DNA of 64,000 nt. It comes from Natronococcus roseus. GTDB taxonomy: Archaea; Halobacteriota; Halobacteria; Halobacteriales; Natrialbaceae. The translations under genes were made by a program, and so were the position numbers. This document shows, in pieces, positions 25,213 through 33,999 of this stretch. The stretch's first letter is position 1, and each line of letters begins with the position of its first letter. The notes under the pieces were generated by a model. The model was given only the letters and a program-made list of their open reading frames with translations. It searched no databases and was not told the DNA's origin. The stretch lies in contig NZ_JBHLJR010000004.1 of assembly GCF_043677095.1 (NCBI RefSeq), positions 434,001 to 498,000 on the forward strand. The letters are read 5' to 3'.

Positions 25213-25763
25213 GTGCGGTCGGGGTCGTCGGGTGATCGGTGTTTGGAGTCCGGCTCCGAAGTCGTTTCGCCGGGTGTTGACGGTTCGGTATCCGTGCCGT
25301 CGTCGTCAGTGTCGGCGTCGTCGTCAGTGTCGGTGTCGTCGGCGGCTGTCGGCGGATCCTCGCGGCTCGTCGCTCGGTAGTTTCGGTAGCGGCGGACGGC
25401 GAACCCCGAGAGGACGACTCCGCCGGCGACGAGAGCGAAACCGTTTGCCGAGGGACCGTCGAAGAGCAGAAACAACACGCCGACCGAGAACGCGAGTACG
25501 GCCGCGTTGACAACGAGCACGATCGACCAGAACGCCTGTAGCAGGTCGCTCGAGACGTCGGTTTCGACCGTCGTCTCCGCGTCAGCCGACGATCCGAACT
25601 CCGAGCGCAGGTCCGACCTGAGGTTGGAGCCCGCGTCCTCGGTCGACACTCGAGGGATCGTCAGTGAGTCGCTGTCGGGGTCGGTGAACTCCTCCTCGGG
25701 ATCGGTAAACTCCTCCTCGGGGTCCCACTCCTCGGGTTCGTGTTCGGATCGGTCGAACACCAC
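25209..25763 (-). CDS. Two-helix membrane protein with acidic flanks (DUF7322-like)
   Basis: A 184-residue protein. The N-terminal 80 residues are acidic, with EEFTDPEEEFTDP in tandem. Two membrane helices follow (about 92-115 and 122-140; VVNAAVLAFSVGVLFLLF and FALVAGGVVLSGFAV). The C-terminal tail is a D/T/S/P low-complexity segment. The start is a GTG at 25763 with a TATA-like CCTTTTCC about 27 bp upstream. It is coupled to the downstream winged-helix gene. No function known. Confidence 0.8.
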   Translation of the reverse strand: MVFDRSEHEPEEWDPEEEFTDPEEEFTDPDSDSLTIPRVSTEDAGSNLRSDLRSEFGSSADAETTVETDVSSDLLQAFWSIVLVVNAAVLAFSVGVLFLLFDGPSANGFALVAGGVVLSGFAVRRYRNYRATSREDPPTAADDTDTDDDADTDDDGTDTEPSTPGETTSEPDSKHRSPDDPDRT

Positions 25764-25818
25764 ACGGCCAAAGACGGGAAGCGCAAGGAAAAGGATTCGC
25801 GTTCACCCGCGGAGAGCT

Positions 25819-26007
25819 CTAGACGAACTCCTCGAGCGTCAGCGTTCTGTTCGCCTCGACCCACGCGAGGGGGTTCTCCGCGTCGTAGAACACGACGCCG
25901 TCCTCGATCTCGTAGGCCTCGATCGTCGCTGTGCCCTCGGGTTCGCTACTCGGTTCGCTTCGATCCGCCACCTCGTCTTCGTTGGCACGAATGGACACAT
26001 CGGTCAC
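25819..26007 (-). CDS. Small acidic haloarchaeal protein (DUF7331-like, 62 residues)
   Basis: A 62-residue acidic protein. The N terminus is charged and the second half carries a conserved-looking core: ATIEAYEIEDGVVFYDAENP followed by LAWVEA. The start codon is GTG at 26007, about 29 bp below a good TATA box (26032-26040), so a leaderless GTG message is likely. I recognise the core as a short family widespread in haloarchaea with no known function. It is divergent from polB, and the two promoters lie in the same 110-bp gap. Confidence 0.78.
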   Translation of the reverse strand: MTDVSIRANEDEVADRSEPSSEPEGTATIEAYEIEDGVVFYDAENPLAWVEANRTLTLEEFV

Positions 26008-26031
26008 CTCAGGGCTTGCTATGTGTTACCA

Positions 26032-26040
26032 CATTATATG
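26032..26040 (-). promoter_or_regulatory. TATA box of the 26007 gene
   Basis: CATATAATG on the minus strand, centred 29 bp from the GTG start; one of the clearest TATA boxes in the window. Confidence 0.55.
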
Positions 26041-26085
26041 CTTTGTTCTTCCTTCAGTTTTGGGTGGTATCGTCGGGAATGGTGG

Positions 26086-26094
26086 GTTTTTAAC
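26086..26094 (+). promoter_or_regulatory. TATA box of polB
   Basis: GTTTTTAAC, centred about 28 bp upstream of the ATG at 26118, consistent with a leaderless polB transcript. Confidence 0.55.
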
Positions 26095-26117
26095 CGGCGG
26101 CGCCAAACGTCGACACA

Positions 26118-29100
26118 ATGACCGAGGCGGGCCAGACCGGACTCGCGGAGTTTTCCCGCGAGTCCTCCGAACGGCCGGACGAAGAGGCAGCCGCCGTCGC
26201 CGGCGACGGAACGGGAGAGAGCACAGCAGTGATCGACGTTCGCGAGGAGACGCTTCCGGAGCCGACGGGAGCGCTCGAGTTCGCCGTGATGCAGGTCGAC
26301 TACACCATCGCCGGCTACGGCGACGACGAGCGCCCGATCATGCACGTCTTCGGCCGGACGAGTGAGGGGGAACTCGAGCACGTCCAGGTCGTCGGCTTTC
26401 GCCCGTACTTCTACGCGCCGACGGAGTCCCTCGAGCGGCCGCCCGAGGAGGCTTACGACCGACTCACCGGCAGCCGTGAGGTCGGCGAGGACGGCGAACC
26501 CTACGAGAGCATCCGCGGCGAGAAGCTGACGAAGATCTTCGGCCAGACGCCGCGGGACGTCGGACAGGTCCGCGACGAGTTCGACCACTACGAGGCCGAC
26601 ATCCTCTTTCCGAACCGATTTCTCATCGACAAAGACGTCCGCAGCGGGATTCGCGTCCCCGAGCGACGGGCCGACGACGACTCGCTGGTCGTTCCCCACG
26701 AGGAGGTCGAGGCGGCCGAGGTCGACGCCGAGCCCCGAGTACAGACGTTCGACATCGAGGTCGACGACCGGTCGGGGTTCCCGGAGGACGGCGAGGAACC
26801 GATCATCTGCCTCACGAGCCACGACTCCTACCGAGACGAGTACGTCATGTGGCTCTACGAGGCGCCGATCGGCGACGGGCCGATCCCCGACGCGATCGAG
26901 GAGTACGATCCCATCGAGGGACCGCTCGACCACGAGGTGCGGAGTTTCGACGAGGAGGAGGCGATGCTCGAGGCGTTCGTCGACTATATTCGGGAAACGG
27001 ATCCCGACGTGCTGACGGGGTGGAACTTCGAGGACTTCGACGCCCCGTACTTCCTCGACCGACTCGAGGTGCTCCAGAGCCCGAACCACGAGTACGACCT
27101 CGAGATCGATCGCCTCTCGCGGGTCGACGAGGTCTGGCGCAGCAACTGGGGTGGCCCCGACATCAAGGGTCGGGTCGTCTTCGACCTGCTCTACGGCTAC
27201 CAACGGATGGTCTTCTCCGAACTCGACTCCTACCGTCTCGACGCCGTCGGCGAGTCCGAGCTCGGCGTCGGCAAGGAACGGTACGCCGGCGACATCGGCG
27301 ACCTCTGGGAGGGAGACCCCACCCAGCTGCTCGCGTACAACCTCCGGGACGTCGAGATCTGTGTCGAACTCGACCGCCAACAGAGCATCATCCCCTTCTG
27401 GGACGAGGTGCGTTCCTTCGTCGGCTGCAAGTTAGAGGACGCTCCCACGCCCGGCGACGCGGTCGACATGTACGTCCTCCACCAGGCCTACGGCCAGTTC
27501 GCCTTACCGTCGAAGGGCCAGCAGGAGGCCGGCGAGGAGTACGAGGGTGGGGCCGTCTTCGACCCGATCACGGGCGTCAAGGAGAACGTTACCGTGCTGG
27601 ACCTGAAGTCGCTGTACCCGATGTGTATGACGACGGTCAATGCCTCGCCGGAGACGCGGGTCGATCCCGACGAGTACGACGGCGAGACCTACACCGCGCC
27701 GACTCAGCCCGACCCCATCCACTTCCGCAAGGAGCCCGACGGCGTGATGCGGGAGATGATCACGGAGCTGCTTGCCGAGCGCGAGGAGAAGAAGGGGCTT
27801 CGGAACGAACACGAGCCCGGAACGCCGGCGTACGAGCAGTACGACCGCCAGCAGGGTGCGGTGAAGGTAATCATGAACTGCTTCACGCCGGATACGGAGG
27901 TGTTGACTCCCGAGGGCGTCCGAGATGTCACTGATCTCGAGGTCGGCGACGAAGTGTACTCGCTCGATCCGGAAACCGAAAAACTGGAAACAAAGACTGT
28001 CGTCGAAACCCATGCCTACCCCGATTACGGCGGCGATCTGATCGATATCGAGACGAGCAAGATCGATTTCAGCGTCACGCCGAATCACCGAATGCTCGTC
28101 CGCAAGAACGAGACGAACGGGATCACGGAAGACGAATACAGGTTCGTCGAGGCGGGCGATCTCGACCGAGCGACGAACTACGAGCTTCCCCACGACTGGG
28201 AGGGTCCCGACGGGGACGAACTCGAAGAGGTCGATCTGACGGAACTGATCGACGGCGAGTACGAGGTGTGGGTCCGGCCATCAGTACACGGCCACACGTT
28301 CACCGCAGAACTGGGTTGGATACCGCGTCGCGTGCCGAAAGCCGACGTGGGGGAAGTAGGCTACGTGTTCACCGCCGAGGAGTTCGAGCAGCACCGCGAG
28401 TACATCGAGGGCGTCTGTGAGACGAGCTTCGTCCACCGTGAATCCGGCCGGAAGTGGATTCCGCGGACGTACGACGGTGACGACTTCCTCGATCTCCTTG
28501 CGTGGTTCGTAACGGAAGGAAACGTCTACACGTCCGAGGACAAGCAGTTCGGCGAGAACTTCCGTGGCTCTGCGACGACCGTCAAACTCGCGCAGGACGA
28601 TCGTCCCGTCGCCGACGGAGGGGAAAATTACCATACGACGATCGGCGAACTCCTCGACGGGATGGGGTTCGACTCGTACGTCGACGATCGGTCGTACACG
28701 ATCACGTCAAAGCTTCTCGGAGACCTCGTGACCGAACTCTGCGGCGAGGGGAGTTTCGAGAAACGAATCCCCGAGTTCGTCTTCGATCGGAGCCGTCGAC
28801 AGAAGCGGCGGTTTCTGGACGTACTCATCGACGGGGACGGCGATCGACAGGTGAACTCGTGGCGCTACTCCACCTCGAGCGACGAGCTCCGAGACGACGT
28901 TCTGCGGCTCTGTGCACACCTCGGTCTGACCGCGAACTACAGTCGTGATAGCGACACGTGGCGGATCTACGTCACCGAAGGATCGAAGAACACGCTTCGG
29001 ACGCATCGAAGTTCGTCCCGAAGCACCGCCGAAAACGGCGTCTATTGTGTTACCGTCGAGGACAATCACACGCTGCTTGCGGGACGAAACGGGAAGTTCC

Positions 29101-30083
29101 AGTTCGTCGGGCAATCCCTATATGGTGTCTCAGGCTGGGAACAATTCAGACTATATGATAAGGAAGCCGCATCCGCAATTACCGCTACTGGGCGCGAAGT
29201 CATCGAATTTACCGAGACTGCTGCGACTGAGATGAATTATCAAGTTACTTATGGAGACACCGATTCAGTCATGCTCGAGCTCGGACCCGACGTCTCGAAG
29301 TCCGAGGCGATAGAGCAATCGTTCGACATCGAGGAACACATCAACGACCGCTACGACGACTTCGCACGCACCGAACTCAACGCGGAGTTCCACCGCTTCC
29401 AGATCGAGTTCGAGAAGCTCTACCGACGGTTCTTCCAGGCGGGCAAGAAGAAACGCTACGCGGGCCACATCACCTGGAAGGAGGGGAAAGACGTCGACGA
29501 CATCGACATCGTCGGCTTCGAGTACCAGCGCTCGGACATCGCGCCGATCACCAAGGAGGTCCAGCATCGGGTCATCGAGATGATCGTCAAGGAGGGCGAT
29601 ATCGAGGGCGCCAAGGAGTACGTCCAGGGCGTCATCGAGGACGTTCGCGCGGGCGAGGTGAGCCTCGACGACCTCGCTATCCCGGGCGGGATCGGCAAGC
29701 GCCTGGACAACTACGACACCGACACGGCCCAGGTTCGGGGCGCCAAGTACGCAAACCGAGTGCTCGGGACGAACTTCCAGCGTGGAAGCAAGCCGAAACG
29801 GCTCTACCTCGAGCGCGTCGATCCCGCCTTCTTCGAGCGACTCGAGGACGAGGAAGGGCTCGACGCGCGCCGGGATCCCGTCTACGGCGCGTTCAAGCGC
29901 GACCCTGACGTCATCTGCTTCGAGTACGACGACCAGATCCCCGAGGAGTTCACGGTCGACTACGACACGATGCTCGAGAAGACGCTGAAGGGGCCGATCT
30001 CGCGGATCCTCGAGGCGTTGGACGTCTCCTGGGAGGAGATAAAATCGGGCCAGGAACAGACCGGGCTCGACCAGTACTGGTAA
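26118..30083 (+). CDS. polB: Family B DNA polymerase, precursor with intein
   Basis: The 1321-residue precursor would give a mature 909-residue polymerase after removal of a 412-residue intein (residues 588-999). The exonuclease motif is TFDIEVDD near 215. Polymerase motif A is LDLKSLYPMCMTTVNASP, motif B (KVIMN | SLYG) is split by the intein, and motif C is YGDTDSVM. It is the replicative and repair family B polymerase of archaea. The gene continues to GLDQYW at the C terminus. Exon sequence from 29115 to 29270 has strikingly low GC compared with the rest (separate entry). It stands alone between a small divergent gene and sufC. Confidence 0.97.
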   Translation: MTEAGQTGLAEFSRESSERPDEEAAAVAGDGTGESTAVIDVREETLPEPTGALEFAVMQVDYTIAGYGDDERPIMHVFGRTSEGELEHVQVVGFRPYFYAPTESLERPPEEAYDRLTGSREVGEDGEPYESIRGEKLTKIFGQTPRDVGQVRDEFDHYEADILFPNRFLIDKDVRSGIRVPERRADDDSLVVPHEEVEAAEVDAEPRVQTFDIEVDDRSGFPEDGEEPIICLTSHDSYRDEYVMWLYEAPIGDGPIPDAIEEYDPIEGPLDHEVRSFDEEEAMLEAFVDYIRETDPDVLTGWNFEDFDAPYFLDRLEVLQSPNHEYDLEIDRLSRVDEVWRSNWGGPDIKGRVVFDLLYGYQRMVFSELDSYRLDAVGESELGVGKERYAGDIGDLWEGDPTQLLAYNLRDVEICVELDRQQSIIPFWDEVRSFVGCKLEDAPTPGDAVDMYVLHQAYGQFALPSKGQQEAGEEYEGGAVFDPITGVKENVTVLDLKSLYPMCMTTVNASPETRVDPDEYDGETYTAPTQPDPIHFRKEPDGVMREMITELLAEREEKKGLRNEHEPGTPAYEQYDRQQGAVKVIMNCFTPDTEVLTPEGVRDVTDLEVGDEVYSLDPETEKLETKTVVETHAYPDYGGDLIDIETSKIDFSVTPNHRMLVRKNETNGITEDEYRFVEAGDLDRATNYELPHDWEGPDGDELEEVDLTELIDGEYEVWVRPSVHGHTFTAELGWIPRRVPKADVGEVGYVFTAEEFEQHREYIEGVCETSFVHRESGRKWIPRTYDGDDFLDLLAWFVTEGNVYTSEDKQFGENFRGSATTVKLAQDDRPVADGGENYHTTIGELLDGMGFDSYVDDRSYTITSKLLGDLVTELCGEGSFEKRIPEFVFDRSRRQKRRFLDVLIDGDGDRQVNSWRYSTSSDELRDDVLRLCAHLGLTANYSRDSDTWRIYVTEGSKNTLRTHRSSSRSTAENGVYCVTVEDNHTLLAGRNGKFQFVGQSLYGVSGWEQFRLYDKEAASAITATGREVIEFTETAATEMNYQVTYGDTDSVMLELGPDVSKSEAIEQSFDIEEHINDRYDDFARTELNAEFHRFQIEFEKLYRRFFQAGKKKRYAGHITWKEGKDVDDIDIVGFEYQRSDIAPITKEVQHRVIEMIVKEGDIEGAKEYVQGVIEDVRAGEVSLDDLAIPGGIGKRLDNYDTDTAQVRGAKYANRVLGTNFQRGSKPKRLYLERVDPAFFERLEDEEGLDARRDPVYGAFKRDPDVICFEYDDQIPEEFTVDYDTMLEKTLKGPISRILEALDVSWEEIKSGQEQTGLDQYW
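27879..29114 (+). mobile_element. PolB intein with LAGLIDADG homing endonuclease
   Basis: A 412-residue intein inserted in motif B between Asn587 and Ser1000 of the precursor, the site usually labelled pol-b. Splicing block A is CFTPDTEVLTPEGV with the first-residue Cys; block B contains TPNH. The endonuclease has both dodecapeptides, LLAWFVTEGNVY with acidic E and LDVLIDGDGDR with acidic D, so it looks intact. Block F is VYCVTVEDNHTLLAG. The C terminus reads FVGQ before Ser, so the usual His-Asn pair is replaced by Gly-Gln. Gln is a known functional alternative to Asn; Gly before it is unusual. Confidence 0.93.
29115..29270 (+). other. Low-GC exon tract from intein site to motif C
   Basis: By hand count, 73 of 156 bases are G or C (47%), and 31 of 52 codons end in A or T (CTA, TAT, TCA, AGA, GAA, ACT, GTT), unlike the GC-ending codons before the intein and after this tract. 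It starts at the first exon codon after the intein and ends at YGDTDSV (29250-29270), where GC-ending codons resume with CTCGAGCTC. The protein is normal motif B-C polymerase. This looks like flanking DNA copied in from a lower-GC donor during intein homing. Confidence 0.75.
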
Positions 30084-30296
30084 CCGTCACTCGACAACGT
30101 CGCCTCGCGGACTCGTGTGGGAGGGAATCGGCAGGTTCAGCGCCCGACGGACCGAAACCGTCGACGGTACTGCGGTTCGCATCTGTCCGTCGGCGCTTCT
30201 CGTTCGGTGAAATATTCTTGGTTATTCGAAACCGTATCCAATCGCATACGAAACCGTTATCAGGCAGACGACCCACGGTTCACACGACAGACTACT

Positions 30297-31205
30297 ATGG
30301 CACGCCTCGAACTACGCAACCTGCACGCGGAAGTGGCGGACGGCGACGAGAAGATCCTCGAGGGCGTCAACCTCGAGGTCGAATCGGGCGAGATCCACGC
30401 CCTGATGGGACCGAACGGCTCCGGGAAGTCGACCTGTGCGAAGGTCATCGCCGGCCACCCGGCCTACGACGTCACCGAGGGTGAGGTCCTGCTCCACCTC
30501 GAGGACGACGAGTTCGGCGAGGACATCGAGATCGACGAGGACCAGCGCACCTGGAACCTGCTCGAACTCGAGCCCAACGAGCGCGCGGCGCTGGGCGTCT
30601 TCCTCGGCTTCCAGTACCCCGCCGAGATCGAGGGCGTCACGATGGTCAACTTCCTTCGCACGGCGCTCAACGCCAAGATCGAGGAGCGAGAGGAGCTCTT
30701 CGAGGGCGAAGACGGTGACGAGGAGGACGAAGAGGAGGCCGGTTTCGAGACGTCCCCGATGGAGGGAGACGTCGAGGAGGGCGAGGTCGGCGTCGCCGAG
30801 TTCCAGGAGATCCTCCAGGAGAAGATGGAGCAACTGGACATGGACGAGCGGTTCGCCCAGCGATACCTCAACGCCGGCTTCTCCGGCGGGGAGAAGAAAC
30901 AGAACGAGGTCCTTCAGGCCGCCATCCTCGAGCCGTCGGTCGCCGTCCTCGACGAGATCGACTCCGGGCTCGACATCGACCGCCTGCAGGACGTCTCGAA
31001 CGGGATCAACGCCCTGCGCGACGAGCAGGGCACCGGGATCCTCCAGATCACCCACTACCAGCGCATCCTCGACTACGTCGAGCCCGATCACGTCCACGTG
31101 ATGCTCGACGGCCAGATCGCCAAGAGCGGCGACGCCTCGCTCGCCGAGGAGCTCGAGGACAAGGGGTACGACTGGGTCCGCGAAGAAGTCTACGGCACGG
31201 CGTAA
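30297..31205 (+). CDS. sufC: Fe-S cluster assembly ATPase SufC
   Basis: A 302-residue ABC-type ATPase. Walker A GPNGSGKST is at residues 38-46; the signature is FSGGEKKQNEVLQAA and Walker B is AVLDEIDSGLDID. It is about 50 residues longer than bacterial SufC because of an acidic insert around 125-160 (GEDGDEEDEEEAG), typical of haloarchaea. It powers the SufBCD scaffold. The ATG at 30297 begins the conserved MARLELRNLH; longer in-frame extensions lack halophilic character. First gene of the suf cluster, with TATA-like sequence near 30255. Confidence 0.96.
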   Translation: MARLELRNLHAEVADGDEKILEGVNLEVESGEIHALMGPNGSGKSTCAKVIAGHPAYDVTEGEVLLHLEDDEFGEDIEIDEDQRTWNLLELEPNERAALGVFLGFQYPAEIEGVTMVNFLRTALNAKIEEREELFEGEDGDEEDEEEAGFETSPMEGDVEEGEVGVAEFQEILQEKMEQLDMDERFAQRYLNAGFSGGEKKQNEVLQAAILEPSVAVLDEIDSGLDIDRLQDVSNGINALRDEQGTGILQITHYQRILDYVEPDHVHVMLDGQIAKSGDASLAEELEDKGYDWVREEVYGTA

Positions 31206-31266
31206 CCGAATCCGACTAGAACAACCGTAATAACGCTGCAGCCGTAAACACGAATACATACCAATC

Positions 31267-32697
31267 ATGAGTTCCGAACAAGACCACCTCAAAGAAACCG
31301 ACACCGAGGCGCGCTTCGAGTTCAAGAAGGAGCAGAACGCCGCCGTCAAGTCCGATAAGGGCCTAACCGAAGAGGTCATCCGCATGATCTCCGACGACAA
31401 GGACGAGCCCGACTGGATGCTCGAGCGGCGTCTCCGCGCGCTCAAGCAGTACCAGAACATGCCGATGCCGACGGACTGGCCCGGTCAGCCCGACCTGACC
31501 GAGCTGGACATCGAGGAGATCGTTCCCTACATCCGTCCGGACGTCGACAAGCGCGAGGGCGTCGACGACTGGACCGAGCTCCCCGACGAGATCAAGGACA
31601 CCTTCGACAAGCTGGGCATCCCGGAAGCCGAGAAGAACGCCCTCTCGGGCGTCGGCGCCCAGTACGAGTCCGAGGTCGTCTACCAGAACATGCAGGAGCA
31701 GTGGGAGGAGAAGGGCGTCGTCTTCATGAACATGGACAAGGCGGTTCAGGAGCACCCTGAGCTCGTCAAGGAGCACTTCATGACGACCTGCGTCCCCCCG
31801 AGCGACAACAAGTTCGCCGCGCTCCACGGCGCCGTCTGGTCGGGCGGCTCGTTCGTCTACGTCCCCGAGGACGTCACCGTCGAGATGCCCGTCCAGGCGT
31901 ACTTCCGGATGAACTCCGAGGGGATGGGCCAGTTCGAGCACACGCTCATCATCGCCGAGGAAGGCTCCGAAGTGCACTACATCGAGGGCTGTTCCGCGCC
32001 GAAGTACGGCACCCACAACCTCCACAGCGGAGGCGTCGAGGTGTTCGTCGGCGAGGACGCCCACGTCCAGTACTCGACGGTCCAGAACTGGTCGAAGAAC
32101 ACGTTCAACCTCAACACCAAGCGCGCGATCTGTGAGGAGAACGGAACGATGGAGTGGGTCTCGGGCTCGATGGGCTCGAAGGCCACCATGCTCTACCCGT
32201 GTACGATCCTCAAGGGTCGCGGCTCGACGGACACCCACATCACCATCGCCTTCGCGGGCGAGGACCAGGACATCGACACCGGCGCGAAGGTCTACCACAA
32301 CGCGCCCGACACCAGCTCGACCATCGAGTCGAAGTCGATCGCCAAGGACGGCGGCCGCACCAACTACCGCGGTCTCGTCCACATCGCCGACGGCGCCGAG
32401 AATTCGAGCACTGCCGTCGAGTGTGACGCGCTGATGTTCGACAACGAGTCCACCTCGGACACCATGCCGTACATGGAGATCGAGGAGTCGAAGGTCGACG
32501 TCGCCCACGAGGCCACCGTCGGCAAGATCGGCGACGAGGACATTTTCTACCTCCAGAGCCGCGGTCTGGACGACGACGACGCCAAGAAGATGATCGTCGC
32601 CGGCTTCATCGAGCCGATCACGGAGGAACTGCCGATCGAGTATGCGGTCGAACTCAACCGCCTCATCGAACTCGAGATGGAGGGGAGCCTCGGATAA
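31267..32697 (+). CDS. sufB: Fe-S cluster assembly scaffold SufB
   Basis: A 476-residue SufB of normal length. MSSEQDHLKETDTEARF opens a helical N-terminal region, followed by the right-handed beta-helix core (CVPPSDNKFAALHGAVWSGG; IEGCSAPKYGTHNLHSGGVE) and a helical C terminus ending near MEGSLG. Cys and His residues in the core serve cluster assembly in SufB proteins. It sits between sufC and sufD and is separated from sufD by one base, so the two are tightly coupled. An untranslated gap of 61 bp precedes it. Confidence 0.96.
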   Translation: MSSEQDHLKETDTEARFEFKKEQNAAVKSDKGLTEEVIRMISDDKDEPDWMLERRLRALKQYQNMPMPTDWPGQPDLTELDIEEIVPYIRPDVDKREGVDDWTELPDEIKDTFDKLGIPEAEKNALSGVGAQYESEVVYQNMQEQWEEKGVVFMNMDKAVQEHPELVKEHFMTTCVPPSDNKFAALHGAVWSGGSFVYVPEDVTVEMPVQAYFRMNSEGMGQFEHTLIIAEEGSEVHYIEGCSAPKYGTHNLHSGGVEVFVGEDAHVQYSTVQNWSKNTFNLNTKRAICEENGTMEWVSGSMGSKATMLYPCTILKGRGSTDTHITIAFAGEDQDIDTGAKVYHNAPDTSSTIESKSIAKDGGRTNYRGLVHIADGAENSSTAVECDALMFDNESTSDTMPYMEIEESKVDVAHEATVGKIGDEDIFYLQSRGLDDDDAKKMIVAGFIEPITEELPIEYAVELNRLIELEMEGSLG

Positions 32698-32698
32698 T

Positions 32699-33919
32699 AT
32701 GAGCGCAGGAACGCAGGTACACGCCAATCTGACCGAAGAACAGGTACGCCAGATCAGCGGCGATCTCGACGAGCCCGACTGGCTGCTCGAGACCCGTCTC
32801 GAGGCCCTCGAGGCCCTCGAGGAACTCGACATGCCCGACGTCATCCGGACGCCGGGTCGGGACTGGACGAACCTCCACGAGCTCGACTTCGAGTCGCTGG
32901 TCGATCCGCTGAACGCGGCGGAGAACAAGGATCAGGTCGGGCCCGACGAGGCAGAGGTCCTGCCCTGGAGCGAGGCCGTTGCCGAACACGAAGAGCTCCT
33001 GCAGGAGCACTTCGGCTCGATCGTCGACCCCCAGGCGAACTATCTGACGGCCCTGTCCACAGCACTGTTCAGCACCGGGACCGTGATCTACGTCCCCGAG
33101 GGCGTCGACGCCGAGGACGTGACGATCCGGACCGAGCAGAACTCCAGTTCGCTGTTCAACTACACACTCGTCGTCACCGAGGAGTCCTCCTCGGTTACGA
33201 TCATGGAGCGCCAGTCGACTGGCGAGGAGGCCGAGGAGCAGTACTACAGCGGGATCGTCGAAGTCGTCGCCGGCGAGAACAGCAACGTCCAGTACGGCAG
33301 CCTTCAAAATCTCTCGGAGGAGGCCTACAACTTCGCGCTCAAGCGCGGCGACGCCGACACCTACGCCACGATCAACTGGATCGAGGTCAACGTCGGCACA
33401 CAGCTGACCAAGTCCGGCGTCTCGACGGAGCTCAACGGTGACGGCTCCGAGACCCAGATCGTCGGTGCCTTCTACGGCCACAACGACCAGCACTTCGACC
33501 TCGATGCGAAGGTCTGGCACCGCGGCGAGCACACGACGGCCGACCTCGTCACCCGCGGCGTCACCGACGACGTCGCCCGCTCGGTGTACGAGGGGGTCCA
33601 GGACGTCGGTCGCGACGCGTGGGACACGAGTTCCTACCAGCGCGAGAACACGCTGATGCTTAGCGACGAGAGCGAGGCCGACGCCTCGCCGAAGCTGATC
33701 ATCAACAACCACGACACCGAGGCCAGCCACTCCGCGACGGTCGGTCAGATCGACCAGGAGGATCTGCTGTACATGACCTCTCGCGGCATCTCGCCCCGGG
33801 ACGCGCGCAACATGCTCGTCGAAGGGTTCTTCGTGCCCGTCCTCGACGAGATCGCGGTCGACGAGCTCCGCGAGGACCTCGAGGACCTCGTCGCGGCGCG
33901 CCTCCGGAAGCGCGACTAA
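32699..33919 (+). CDS. sufD: Fe-S cluster assembly protein SufD
   Basis: A 406-residue SufB/SufD-family protein starting MSAGTQVHANLTEEQVRQIS. It shares the beta-helix core with SufB (YVPEGVDAEDVTIRTEQNSS; GAFYGHNDQHFDLDAKVWHR, with conserved His residues) and ends in a helical domain (GISPRDARNMLVEGFF). SufD pairs with SufB and SufC for iron entry and cluster release. The ATG begins 2 bp after the sufB stop codon ends, so translation is probably coupled. It closes the sufCBD unit. Confidence 0.95.
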   Translation: MSAGTQVHANLTEEQVRQISGDLDEPDWLLETRLEALEALEELDMPDVIRTPGRDWTNLHELDFESLVDPLNAAENKDQVGPDEAEVLPWSEAVAEHEELLQEHFGSIVDPQANYLTALSTALFSTGTVIYVPEGVDAEDVTIRTEQNSSSLFNYTLVVTEESSSVTIMERQSTGEEAEEQYYSGIVEVVAGENSNVQYGSLQNLSEEAYNFALKRGDADTYATINWIEVNVGTQLTKSGVSTELNGDGSETQIVGAFYGHNDQHFDLDAKVWHRGEHTTADLVTRGVTDDVARSVYEGVQDVGRDAWDTSSYQRENTLMLSDESEADASPKLIINNHDTEASHSATVGQIDQEDLLYMTSRGISPRDARNMLVEGFFVPVLDEIAVDELREDLEDLVAARLRKRD

Positions 33920-33967
33920 CGACGATCGAAGCGGTTCGGACACACCGTTTTCGTCCGTCTGACGAGC

Positions 33968-33973
33968 TTTTTT
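33968..33973 (+). promoter_or_regulatory. T6 run: sufD terminator and/or TATA region of the 34000 gene
   Basis: TTTTTT followed by GTATCG lies 49 bp after the sufD stop and about 29 bp before the ATG at 34000. Archaeal transcription can end at oligo-T, and the same bases sit where a TATA box is expected, so the two roles cannot be separated by eye. Confidence 0.4.
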
Positions 33974-33999
33974 GTATCGAAGCCCGGTATCGACCGGTC

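Noticed and set aside
30117..30296. A 60-residue N-terminal extension of SufC
   Set aside because: Basic and non-conserved in character; SufC proteins begin at the strand MARLELRNLH, and promoter-like sequence lies within the extension.
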